Assembly (NCBI RefSeq): GCF_964355755.1
Contig: NC_092679.1
Location: forward strand, 13,880,932 to 13,944,931
Reading direction: 5' to 3'
Length of the DNA: 64,000 bases
From: Antedon mediterranea
Taxonomy: Eukaryota; Echinodermata; Crinoidea; Comatulida; Antedonidae
The stretch's first letter is position 1. Each line of letters begins with the position of its first letter. The notes below the pieces were generated by a model that was not told the origin of the DNA, ran no database searches, and saw nothing but the letters and a program-made list of their open reading frames with translations. A program made the translations under genes and the position numbers. Shown piece after piece: positions 48,885 to 60,600 of the stretch.

Positions 48885-50399
48885 AACGAAAGTGACGACG
48901 AATAAGTAAAGTAATTAAACACAAATATTATTATGTTGTTATGTTGGTTCCTTTATAGCCCATGTATTTAATCAAAGTTAAAGAAAAAACTATTTTATTA
49001 TGTGGCCATTTCAGATAAAAATGACGGCCATGTTGGATAAAATGGAGACCATTTTGGTTGAAATGTCAGCCATTGTTCTGTTACACAAATGATGTGAAAT
49101 ATTATTTGAACATTTATTGTTACTTATATGACTGAATTTCCATCTCGATAAAACCCCCCTTGCCAACCCCCCTTGCCTATAAACACAAAATGGAGAAAAT
49201 ACTTTTTGGATTCAGTGATGTCTATTCTACAACATATCCAATTGTAAATATAGGTGAATAAAAAAAATATTTGATTGATATATGTGGCAATTTTAGATAA
49301 AATGGTAGCCATATTGGCTAAAATGACAGCCATTTTGGGCATAATAGCGGCCATTTTGACTTGTTCAGTTACAAATATGGTGTGAAATATTATTTAAACA
49401 TTTATTGTTACTTTTATGATTGAATTTCTATCTTGATAACATCTTTTAATGTCATAAACTTACAATATTTGAAACAATTTTGTCCAAAATGGCGGCCATT
49501 TTGAAATGGCTGCCAATCCCCCTTGCGTATGAAAAAAAAATGGAGCAAATACTTTTAGGATTCAGTGATGTCTATTCTACAACATATCTAATTTTTACCA
49601 AATATATGTGAATAAAAGTTTAAAAAAATATTTGATTGATATATGTGGCCATTTTAGATAAAATGGTGGCCATGTTGGATAAAATGGCAGCCATTTTGGG
49701 CATAATGCCGGCCATTTTGGCTTGTTCAGTTACAAAAATGATGTGAAATATTATGTGAACATTTATTGTTACTTTTATGATTGAATTTCTATCTCGATAA
49801 CATCTTTTAATGCCATATATACTTACAATATTTTGTCCAAAATGGCGGCCATTTTGAAATGGCTGCCAACCCCCCTTGCGTATGAAAAATAAAATGGAGC
49901 AAATACTTTTTGGATTCAGTGATGTCTATTCTACAACATATCCAAATTTTATCAAATATAGCAAAAAAAAATGCAACTTTCCAAATTATCCTAGACTATT
50001 AGCCTAGATTTCCGCATGAATACATTGTTTTTATTGTTATTCATTATTATTGTATTCCTAAATGGGATCAGGTGCCGTTTTCGGCCACCTCGACTTGTAT
50101 GGACTATTCCATTATAAAAAGATGGAAAAATAGGGGTGTCCAATTTATTCATTTTTAGTGTGCTGATTTGTTAACATACTGCTGCTTTTGTTCTTTTGTT
50201 TAGTGCATTATGTTTCAGCAACAAAGGGAAAACAACTACGCCCTGCATGCTGCAGAATTTATTGCAGTTTTTCAAGTTAATAGGCATGCTGCAGAATTTA
50301 TTGCAGTTTTTAAGTTAATACAATATTAAATATATTATATATCAATTATGGCTCTCTTTCTATATCATTTTTAAGGTATTTCTTCCCTAATACGGATAT

Positions 50400-51000
50400 T
50401 AGGTCGATAATTTTTTAACTGATTTATTATTTCTGTATCTACAATCGTTTTATTTATTTACATTTAACATTAAATGTATCAGGTCAGCAAACTAAAATAC
50501 ATATCATTATGTCAATTAATTGATTAACATTTTGTTTCTGTATCTGCAATCGTTTCATTTATTTACATTTAACAAGTAGGCCTAGTCGTACTGTACTATA
50601 GTACAGTAAACAAGGTGATCATTAAAACAAAAATACATATTATTATGTCAATGAATCTATTACCATTTTGTTTCTGTATCTACGATCGTTTCATTTATTT
50701 ACAAGTAGGACTTGTCGTACTGTACTATAGTACAGTAAAACAAAGTGATCAGTAAAACAAAAATACATATTATTATGTCAATGAACCTATTACCATTTTG
50801 TTTCTGTATCTACGATCGTTTCATTTATTTACATTTAAGTAGGCCTAGTCGTAATGTACTATAGTACTATAGTACAGTAATCGAGGTGATCATTAAAACA
50901 AAAATACATAGTATGTCAATGAATCTGTTCCTATGTTGTTTCTGTATCTACAATCGTGTTTATTTACATTTAACAGTAAATGTAAAACCACATACGATTT
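50400..51000 (+). repeat. Tandem array, units of about 115-125 bp
   Basis: About five units share TTTTGTTTCTGTATCTACAA, CGTTTCATTTATTTACATTT and TTAAAACAAAAATACATA. Three of them carry the perfect palindrome TACTGTACTATAGTACAGTA. Confidence 0.8.
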
Positions 51001-51009
51001 TCTTCTTGT

Positions 51010-52060
51010 GTTAAAGGGAGATAAGAAATTATTATTATTATTATTATTATTACTGTAAAAGGCTCCGGCCTCCCTAACTTGTTTTAATTAATTAATTACA
51101 AATTTTAGCATTTATTATTTGCTTTATTAATAGTAGCAAGGAGAGCACTCCTCTCCCTGCCAGTCACCCAGACCAAAGAGAGAGATGTCTCCTTGGATAC
51201 AGCTGTCTAGGCTTGGGTGTCCAGCAGGGTTCCCATCCCCCATGGGCTATTCCATTATCAAAAAATCAAAACAAAATCACTGAACCATAACAGTACGAAA
51301 AAGCAAAGTACGTGTGAAGCGGCTATCCGTTTGTGGATGAAGAAAACAATGAAATAAAAACTCTCTTATAAATTGTGATTACTATTATTTTATTCGAAAG
51401 CTATACACCACCAAATATATAAATAAGCAGACATGAGTAGCCCAGTTAAGTTTTTAGTTGATTATCTTTGATTTAATTGTATTTTGCAGGTTACGGTTCA
51501 ATTAATTTAATTGAAGAATTTGTAAACAAATGACGGCGGCCAGCTCACTTTACTGAAGACCAGGTTAATTTTTCTGTGTATTTTATGCAAGTAGGCCTAA
51601 TACATTTTCATTAAAAATAAAAGATTTTGAAATAATATTTTAGAATAGAATAGTACATGGTAGGCCTATTGAATTATAAACAAAACGAAAATAATAAACA
51701 TTTGTGTTAATTTGAATCAATTTTGTACCTCTGTTAATTTATGTTTAATTTTGATCAATAAAAAAATCATGTGATTTCTTAAATATATTTTTCTATTTTG
51801 TTTCTGTTTTTTTTATAAGAAAACCAACTTAAATCGACATTTTGATGTAACCAGATTACCCAGAATAGTTGAGTGCTACTTTGCTGCCACCAAAAACTGG
51901 TTTAAAAAAAATATTTCATTAAAAGTTTAGTATTGTAGCCCGAAATACCCGTGTAAACTTTTCCACTTTCCCAAAGGGAGAAATCAAAGTTTATCCCACT
52001 AATTGGTGGCAGCCTGGTGACACCCACTTTATGGGGTAAACTAAGCATATATTTTTTACA
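51010..52060. other. No gene seen
   Basis: A GC-richer block at about 51130-51250 (GGAGAGCACTCCTCTCCCTG) looks like a dispersed repeat, but I cannot name it. The rest is AT-rich spacer. Confidence 0.35.
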
Positions 52061-52247
52061 GTGATCTATATATAGATTTAAGGCCCGGTCACACCTAACC
52101 GATAACTATCGGACGTGAAATATCGGTCGTGACTTATCGTTCTCAATCGCGGTCACACTTCAACCGAAATCGTTTCGTTGTGATGACGCCCCCAACGGTT
52201 AGAAAAAGTTGTTGTTGTTGTATGTACGTAATTAAAGTTAAAATTAC

Positions 52248-54954
52248 ATGATGGCAGACGAGAGCGAAGAAGTACTTCTGATGTATTTGTTATTAAGAAG
52301 ACAAAAACGTCGACAAAAAAGACGTAGATTGTGGGTACACCCAATCAATGAATCTAGGCCAATGTATGGGGAATTCCATACATTGTTCAGAGAATTGTCT
52401 TCTCATGAAGACAAATTTTATGAATACTTCAGAATGTCAGAGCAACAGTTCTATACTATTTTAGACTTGGTACGAGGTAAAATACAAAAGGAAGACACCT
52501 TCTTTAGAAAGAGTGTAAGTGCAAAGGAAAGGCTAGCAATATGTCTTAGGTAAGTATATAATTCTTAAATATAATAAATTAATTGAGCACTAATCATAAT
52601 TAGTTAGTACTACAGGCCCCTAGCTAGAGCAGGCCTCTCTAGCGTCTAGGGTACAGTAGTACCTACTTTAGTAACAGCCTAGGCCTAGTAGTAGCAGTAG
52701 GCCTAATAGTAGTACTACTACTACAAGACTAGGGTGAGTTACTGTACAACTAATTATTATAGACCTAGGCCTAGACTACTACTGATCAGTAACCCCACAT
52801 TTTCGGCATTAATATTGCTGTGAGATTATTTTGTTATTTTTTTTAAAAAATGAAATAAAAGTTAAGTAATAAATACTCAAACAAAGGAGACTCAACACTG
52901 GTTAATTCAAAATTAAAAAACGGTTATTTTAATTGCCTTCTTTGAAGTATTGCCAGCTAAATTAAAATATTTAAAATACTGCAATTTTAAAGATATTGTG
53001 TCATCCCGGAAAAATACAAGTTAATTTATTTTTCTCGTCAATGTTGTTAATGTACAAAAACAACATTTTTCAACAACCCGAAAGTGTTGTGGAACAATAA
53101 TAATAATCAATTTATATACAATTATTTTTATAAAATAAAGTAAAATTTAACAATAAAATTCAAAACCTAAAACAAATACTCTATCTCAGCCTCATGAACC
53201 AATTTGTGAATTTTAAATCGGATGTCAGCCCTGGCCCTTTCAGGCAGTTTTCTTAAAATTTCAGCCATTGACAAAAAAAAACAATGAATGTCATCCTTCT
53301 TGTTTTCTTTCTGATCTTCCAGATACTTCAAAATTGATTTGTCAATGTCAACACTGTCACTGTCATCTGGTAACTTTCTTTTTTTTGGTGTGGGTTTTTG
53401 TGTTGATGTGTGTGGCAAGTCTGGAATGTCCTCATCACTAATAATAATATTGCTTTTACTTAATTGTTCACTCGGACTATTGAGGTTACTTGAAGTCCTG
53501 AAATGAAAAACAATTGTTAATGGTCTACAGACTTATATTACCTTTGATGTGATATATACATTTGAACCACAGGCAAAATGTTCATTTGTTTAGTAAATAT
53601 ATTATGTTGTTTACTATTTATACAGAATTGAATTAATTATTATTATTAGATTTTACTTACTCTCTGTGTTGGATAAATGGTTTTAAAAAGGACAAGATGT
53701 CTTCGAATTTGTACTTTTTTATGTACTTTTTGGCATCTCCACTTTTAGATGCAGCTTTTCGTTTACTGCTGCTGTAAGCATCCCTGATGTTGGCCCATTT
53801 CTTGCGTGCCAAGTCTCCTTTAAATATAAAAAAAAGTGTAGTTTTAAAATAAACATTGAAAATATAAATATCATGTAAACAGCTACTGTAGTACAACTAA
53901 TTAATAGTTACAATAAACATTATTTATCTTTTTTTTTTTGTGTTGAAACGTTATACAAATCAACTGTCAACACATTGCATACTGCACATTACATTTTAAA
54001 GTCAAGTAATAAATTAAAACCATTTATCTTTTTTTTTACAGATACTTGGCTACTGGAGACTCGTACAAAACTATTTCTTTTAGTTACAGAGTCGGAAAAT
54101 CAACCATTGTCAACATTGTGCCTGAGGTGTGTGATGCTATTTGGCAATGCATGCACCCTCAATATATGCCTGTTCCAACAGAAAATGAATGGAAAGAAGT
54201 AGCAGCTGCATTCGAAACAAGGTGGCAGTTCCCAAACTGTGTTGGGGCAATAGATGGGAAACATGTTGTTATTCAAGCCCCACCAAATACAGGATCAACC
54301 TTCTTCAATTACAAAGGTACTTTTTCTGTAGTACTGATGGCTCTGGTAGATGCCATGTACCGTTTCATACTGATTGATGTTGGAGCATATGGTTCCCAAA
54401 GTGACGCTGGAATATTTGCAAAAAGTGCAATGGGCAAAGCGATACAAGCCCATCAATTGGCTTTTCCAGCTGATAAAGCATTGCCAAATGCACCAGAGCT
54501 TGGTAAAGTTCCCTATGTCATTGTTGGGGATGAGGCATTTCCACTGAAATCAAATATTATGAGACCTTATCCTGGCAGTGAACTTGATGACAGCAAACGA
54601 ATATACAACTACAGACTTTCTAGAGCCCGGAGGATAGTGGAAAATGCATTTGGCATTTTGGCAGCAAGGTGGCGTGTCTACCAAAGGCGGATGCAATTAC
54701 AGCAACACAATGTGGACAAAATAATAAAGGCTACATGTGTACTGCACAATTTTTTACAGAAGACGGGTGATATCAATGCACAAGTAGATGCTCAAAGGTC
54801 TGCACATCATAAAGTCATACAGAACCTGCGTTTAACAGGAAATCATGCCTCAAATGACGCAATAGCAGTCAGGCACACATTCAAAGAGTACTTTATGTCA
54901 CCAGCGGGTGAAGTGCCATGGCAAAGGGATGCTTGTTTTGGCAAAGCAGTTTAA
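52248..54954 (+). CDS. Harbinger transposase (HARBI1-like, DDE_Tnp_4)
   Basis: Two exons, 52248-52549 and 54042-54954. The donor AG|GTAAGT and acceptor TTTACAG| join to restore ICLRYLATGDSYKTISFSYR, giving 404 residues. The N-terminal part (residues 1-100) is basic near the start and has the typical FRMSEQQFYTILDLV helix. The catalytic core has GAIDGKH (first Asp), VIVGDEAF (second Asp) and RRIVENAFGILAARWR (Glu), so the DDE triad is intact, and the length is normal for the family. It should cut and join the element at TTA-type targets in the nucleus with the help of the partner protein. The start lies 167 bases inside the left terminal repeat. The 1492-base intron contains two exons of the opposite-strand gene. 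Confidence 0.93.
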
Positions 54955-55922
54955 TTATTCATAATGAAATAAAAGTAGATAAAATGAGAAACATTCAATA
55001 TTATTAATTAATAATGTTATAATAATGCCTAACAAAAAATGGTTTGTTTGCTGTAACATTGTGGGACGGTTGTAAAAAAGTTTTTTGTCATTAAATATGT
55101 TATGTTTAAAATAATTTCATATCATAGTAATATATTTTAGTTTTAAATTACATTTCAGAGTTGGGAAAAAACATCATTTTATTATTTTAATATATTTTAA
55201 ATAATGATATGGCTTTGGTAAACTTGAATATATTTGTTAATGTTGTTGTTGAATAAAATCTATTGTGAAGGTTATTATGCAATATTACTATAGTACTAGC
55301 CTAGGCCTAGTATTGATATTCTATTAATTATTCGAGAGTAATAATATATTTGTTAATGTTGTAAATTTAATAAAATCTATTGTGAAGATTATTATGCAAT
55401 ATTACTATAGTACTAGGCCTAGCCTAGGCCTAGTAGTATTGATATTCTATTAATTATTCGAGAGGATTATAATATATTTGTTAATGTTGTAAATTTAATA
55501 AAAATCTATTGTGAAGATTATTATGCAATATTACTACTAGTATTTTTATTATTTTTCATTTCATAAACCATATTCTGTGGCCTACGCTAGTTAGGCCAAG
55601 TTGGTCCACCAAATGATAATTGGTTCACTGCCCGCCGTAGTCGTACACGTGCGCGCGTGCTGACTGACATCTGCAGACTACTGTCTACTCTACATCACTA
55701 GGCTAGACCTAGAAGAAATTACAGACGCGCGCCTAGCCTGGAATAATAGCTGTTAGTTAATCACTTACCAGTCATTCCAACCCTCTCGCCAATCTTGTTC
55801 CATATATCATTTTTTTTAATTTTGTTTTTGTATTCGGCGTGTCCCTTGTCATACAGAACTGTGTTTAGTTGAACGTTCAAAATCAGTGTTTCCAAAACAA
55901 CGTCTGATGTTGTGTCAGCCAT
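53167..55922 (-). CDS. Harbinger partner protein, MADF-BESS DNA-binding type
   Basis: Three exons: 55922-55769, 53817-53661 and 53497-53167. The joins restore VGMTGDLARKKWANIRDAY and keep the frame to TAG, 213 residues in all. Residues about 10-100 form a MADF (Myb/SANT-like) domain: LYDKGHAEYKNK, a Trp at 41 (DIWNKIG), and KKWANIRDAY with its Trp. The C-terminal part has a basic PKKRKLP nuclear-localisation-like motif and a BESS-like segment (CFFLSMAEILRKLPERARAD). In studied Harbinger elements the second, Myb-type protein binds the subterminal DNA and carries the transposase into the nucleus; MADF-BESS is assumed to do the same here. Its first intron contains the whole transposase exon 2 on the other strand. 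Confidence 0.88.
55205..55545 (+). repeat. Three tandem units of about 110 bp in the Harbinger element
   Basis: Units share TTGTTAATGTTG, AATAAAATCTATTGTGAAG and TATTACTATAGTACTAG and lie just downstream of the transposase stop codon, within intron 1 of the antisense gene. Confidence 0.8.
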
Positions 55923-57623
55923 CGCGCCACAGAGGAGGAGAGGAGAGGAGGAGTGGAGAAATTCACTGTTGATGACAGGTATGACGTACCATCATCTGAT
56001 TGGCTAAAAACAAAATTATCGGGCGATACAAAAAAAAAATCGCTATAGAAGCCATTCGACCGATTTGGCTCCCGATGACCGTCTCGATTATCGCTCTAGT
56101 GTGACCGCCCCCGCTGTTATGCACTATACCGATATTTTTGTATCGATATCGGTCTAAAATATCGGTAAGGTGTGACCGGGCCTTTACGTAAGGGCAAAAT
56201 TCGGTAAATCGCGCGTTATTTCTAGAATGTTTACTCGATGGTATAAAGTTGGTTCGTACTTTCGGTACTGATTTTAACCACCTGATGTAACCCTGTTTAC
56301 TAATTAAATTGAGTTAGATAATTAGTTATTGACGATTAAAACGAATTTAGGTTCAACGATTTGCCCCAAATAGGGGTGTTTTCCGATCGTGGTATACACT
56401 GTCCAATGCATGTCTATCTTGAGAAATACCCGCATACAATAATACGAGGATGCTTTGCATTTTCCTATCTCCTCCTACGACAATTGTTTTTAATGGCTGA
56501 AAACTGGTTGAACAGCTCGAGTACAGAATCATAATGTTGAAGCAATATACAAAAACTGTACTACTGACAGTTGCTTCTCAACGTTTGTATTAATTAATAA
56601 TTACAAAGAATATAAACGTTGTAGTGGTACGTGTATCGTTACATGTACTATGCTATTTCAATCGACTATGACAGTAACAGTTTTAACAAAGTATTAAATC
56701 GCAAATGTGTTACTGTATCAAGTGGTATATTATTTATAGGTCTATCAAAGATGAAAAACATATTTCGTTACTGAGTAGATAAAGAATATATTTAAAAAAT
56801 TGTTCTTCTTTGTACCCATATCCTCTTTCCCATCCCTCAACCCTAATGTTACACACAAAACACAAATTGGGTTTGTTTAAATGAGTCCAAATAACAAATT
56901 TGGACTCATTTTGTGAGAAGTTTCTCTTTCGGAAGTAATTCCCAGTGTGCTAATTTTAGTTTAATACATAAATCATCGTGTCTATTTATTCGTTTCTGTA
57001 AACCACAATAGCTGTTATAGTCCTGCAGTACGTACATTAAAAAAAAGCATTTTTTTTACGCTGAAATTACTGTGTATTCGAGAACCATCTATGGGCACGA
57101 CCTAGATGGTACGCGAGCGAAGCGAGCGTACCATCTAGTTGTTCAAATTCATTAAACATCCTCAGTGCGGCACGGCGGAATAGTTCCCATACCAAATAAC
57201 ATAATTTATATTGTATATAATAATTGTACAACATTTTTGTACTTCTTATTTGTACTTCTTATTTGTACATTTATTGATATTCTTGTTCACGATAAATTTT
57301 TAATTTCAACTGTGATTATGGATATTCTACATTTTTATATTAACAATACCGCCATAACATTAATTTTTACTTTCCACTCTAGAATAATTTATCAAATGTA
57401 TATACTGTCGAAAATGTTATTCAACTTAAGCCAACTTAAAATATAATAAGATCCAAACTTTTCACAAAAAAAAAAACATTTTTATAATTCACTATATTCA
57501 TCAATATCTAAAAAATAGCCAAAGTTATAACAAACGCGACACTTACATATTAACAAATATTCTCTATTTCTGTTTAAATAGAATAGCGTATTTATATCTA
57601 TATATACGATAATGTTACTGAAG

Positions 57624-60600
57624 CTAAATAATAATATTGTTTTCTTCAATCTGCGATTCGTCCGGGTCATCATCGATTTGGAGAAGCAGTACACCTCTTT
57701 CTTGGTGACAGCAGTCTGTTTTGAGTTTCTTTAAAAAATCAACTAAGAATGAGAAAAACAGATTTAAATTTAATTAAAAGTACACACAACTTAATTTGTT
57801 ATAAAGCTGTTGACCAAATATAGTTTAATGTGCCAATATTTACACAGTTAGGATTTAAACATTATACGATAGATATCTTACCTGTTACCACCAGCATGAT
57901 AGACACGTTCAGCATAATTAGGATAACGGGAGTTATCTTGTGAAGTAAACCAATGACGTCATCTTCATTGAAACTCTGATCCAAGTTTACGATCGCCCCA
58001 ATGGATAGATTGACAACGATAAAGACAAGAGTCAACAATTGGAATCTCTGCTCTGACTTCTCTTTCATTGGTTCAAGGTACAAATGCAATACAATAAATA
58101 TGACAGTAAAAAATAGAGAGTAAGACAAACTTGAGGACACGTCATCTTTCAAGTTTGCAATGAGTGCCAACAGAGCCTTGTTGTACAGCTCAAATGATTC
58201 CCAAAACCAAAATGTGTGCTTGTATTGTCCACAAAAGAACCTTACTCCATTCATCCACCCTTTCCTCTGATTTTCTTCATGTTGATCAAAACGTACATTT
58301 TTATAGTATAGCATAAGAACTATGACCAATGGAAAACCAATGATGTATATTAAAGCAACGTAAACAAGTGTTTTGTTAGTTTGATACGTAGATCCACCAT
58401 TTTGGTCCATATCAATGGAGTAGTCTGACGTTAGTACTGTTTTATTTATTTTTCCATCGTCGTCTGCTGTGACGTTAAATACACGAATTGACCATGGCCC
58501 CACTGCTAATATATCAGCACATGTATTTGCATACGTAAGGTAAAGGAGCAACATGGATATAACAATACATCTATCACGTATGCAACTCTCAGTTACTGCT
58601 CCATGACACTTATTCCAGATGTAGCAAATGAAGTAAATGGTAGACATAGTCAACAGTATGACTAGTGGTGTAGCCATAGCAATATGAAGGGAGGAATACG
58701 CATTCCAAGAGTCGTGTAAACATCTTGGACTTAACATACTAATATATCTTATGACGTCAAAATATTGAAGTATTTGGCCAGCATACTCAAAGTTTTTAGG
58801 CCAATGAATTTCGGTTACTTCTGATAGTATACCTAAGACTTGATAAAAATTAATAGAAATTTTTAAATAGGTAACAAATGAATCTAGGCTGGTTTGTCTT
58901 CGATCCACATTTCTTTCCTGCATTCTCCATAAAAGTAAAATCATTCCAATTATTGCAAAGGCAACACTAACAAATATAATTACAGTTACAGCAGCCCCTT
59001 GACATTTGTGACATTCGTTAAACAGCTCATAATGTCCATTAGAACATGCTGCACAAAGCCAACCTGTGTACCCTTCGACACAAGTGTCATTAAATTTTAG
59101 TCCAATATTACAACTTTTTTCGCCTAGTGGACAAGCATACACTTTTGGTAACGGACCTTTGTATACAGCATCTTTCAGTTGATTTGGGTTGGTAATAGGA
59201 AACAGGTCGTTTTTTAATTTAGTTACAAATGTTGTGTAAGCCAATAAACAATTGTTTTTATTTTGTTCTTCGCCTACTCTACAGTCACCATTAAAGTCCC
59301 ACGACCACCAGTAACCTTTTGTTAGATTCTGATATCCTCCTTCACAGTTAATACCCTCTGAGCAGGGCATGCATGGCCCAAATCGATCAGTTCGATGGAA
59401 ATTGTCAAGGCAATAACATGCATTTAGATTGGAAATATTATTGGTTTTAGTTCCTGATGGACAAGTCTGACAACCGGCAATGGACGCTGCTCCTGCATTA
59501 TTTGAAAAACTTCCAAGAGGACATCGTTGACAGGATTCTTTGTAACCACCCTTTTCATTTACTCCTCGTTTATCTTGATAGAAACCACCTGTAACATTTA
59601 TTTTTTATTTTTAAGTACCTGTCGTTGTTTTATTGTTATTATATACTTTTACTGTCATAACTAAATTAGAGAGATTATTATATTTTATAAATATTGCATC
59701 ATACCTGGTGGGCATTTTGCACATTCGGTGCTATCATACAAACGGTATGTCCCTTCCTTACACGGACTGCATTTACTCGTCGTCGAATTACATGTCAAAC
59801 CTATTTCTCTACCGATAATTCTTAACAGCTCCCCATCAATTCCTTTTATTTCGATTTCTGTACCTTCTTTAACACAAACACTAGCAAAAACAATTAGTTT
59901 GTAATTATATTGATTCAATTATATCTATTCTGTGTATAGTACTATACATATATTACCTACTTAGAGGTGAAATATCAGATTTGACATCCACGAGGGAATG
60001 ATTCATTTTATTGTTTGTTAGGCAGGATAGTCAGATGCTCACATCACTATGACACTTGTGAATAAATAGTTAGCTTGTCTTGACAAGTTAGTGAAACAGT
60101 GTTGTGATGTGAGATTCCGTTTTTCGGACTTTTTCTGTTGTCTTTGTCAATTTATTCGGTTTTTAGGCTATTTAGTGATTTATTTTACATCAACATTTTT
60201 TCATTTTCACACTTGTGTTAAACAGCGTATAGAGACTATCTGTATTTTGCGCTATATAAATTTCAAACCATAAAACCATAAACCATATTTTTCTCGAAGG
60301 ACTATCTATTTCACGAAGCGAAGAATACCATTCTTTTTCAAATTTTATATTTCACCGAAATAAAAGGTGATATTTGTTATATTATATAGCCAGATATCAG
60401 TTTCCCCTTACCTTGTACATATTAGAAAGGTAACTAAAAAATATAGATAAAATCAATTCATCAAATCTTTTATTTTAAGTGTATTTACATGTTAATTAAT
60501 TTCCCGATGTTTGAAGGAATCGATTTCAGTCCACAGCAGTTGAGATATCTAAATAAAAATAACACGATTAATGCATATGTTGTAACAAAGCATAGTACCA

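Larger units (their letters stand above)
45541..49978. mobile_element. Large foldback with AAAATGGC palindrome arrays
   Basis: The left half (45541 to about 47610) is the inverted copy of the right half (about 48055 to 49978). Outer parts hold two to three tandem units of about 400 bp built around AAAATGGCGGCCATTTTG and TTCAGTGATGTCTATTCTAC. Inner parts carry inverted copies of the CXC-protein 3' end (TGTAGACAACAATGGTCATA near 46350 against the complementary block near 48860). The loop (47611-48055) holds the middle of that coding region. A LINE fragment of about 660 bp is inserted in the left arm only. No terminal duplication identified. Confidence 0.75.
52081..56183 (+). mobile_element. PIF/Harbinger DNA transposon, apparently complete
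   Basis: 4103 bp with ends AGGCCCGGTCACACCT followed by AACCGATA (left) or TACCGATA (right, inverted): 24-bp terminal repeats with one mismatch. The target duplication TTA is intact (52078-52080 and 56184-56186). A subterminal GCGGTCACACT block occurs at both ends in opposite orientation. It encodes the two proteins expected of an autonomous Harbinger, both without visible defects. A three-unit tandem repeat (55205-55545) lies between the transposase stop and the second gene's first exon. The good state of ends and frames argues for a fairly recent insertion. Confidence 0.92.
52065..57138 (+). mobile_element. Helitron-like element, copy 2, interrupted by a Harbinger transposon
   Basis: The 5' end TCTATATATAGATTTA (52065-52080) matches the start of copy 1 at 6172. 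The rest resumes at 56184 (TTACGTAAGGGCAAAATTCG) and runs to the 37-nt hairpin 57102-57138 with a perfect 13-bp stem. Removing the Harbinger insertion and one TTA restores a continuous element of about 970 bp with the same ends as copy 1. The flanks are GTGA and TTGTTC, again an ATT site. Confidence 0.8.

Noticed and set aside
52153-52344. Minus-strand frame at the left end of the Harbinger element
   Set aside because: Overlaps the well-supported transposase exon 1 antisense; shadow.
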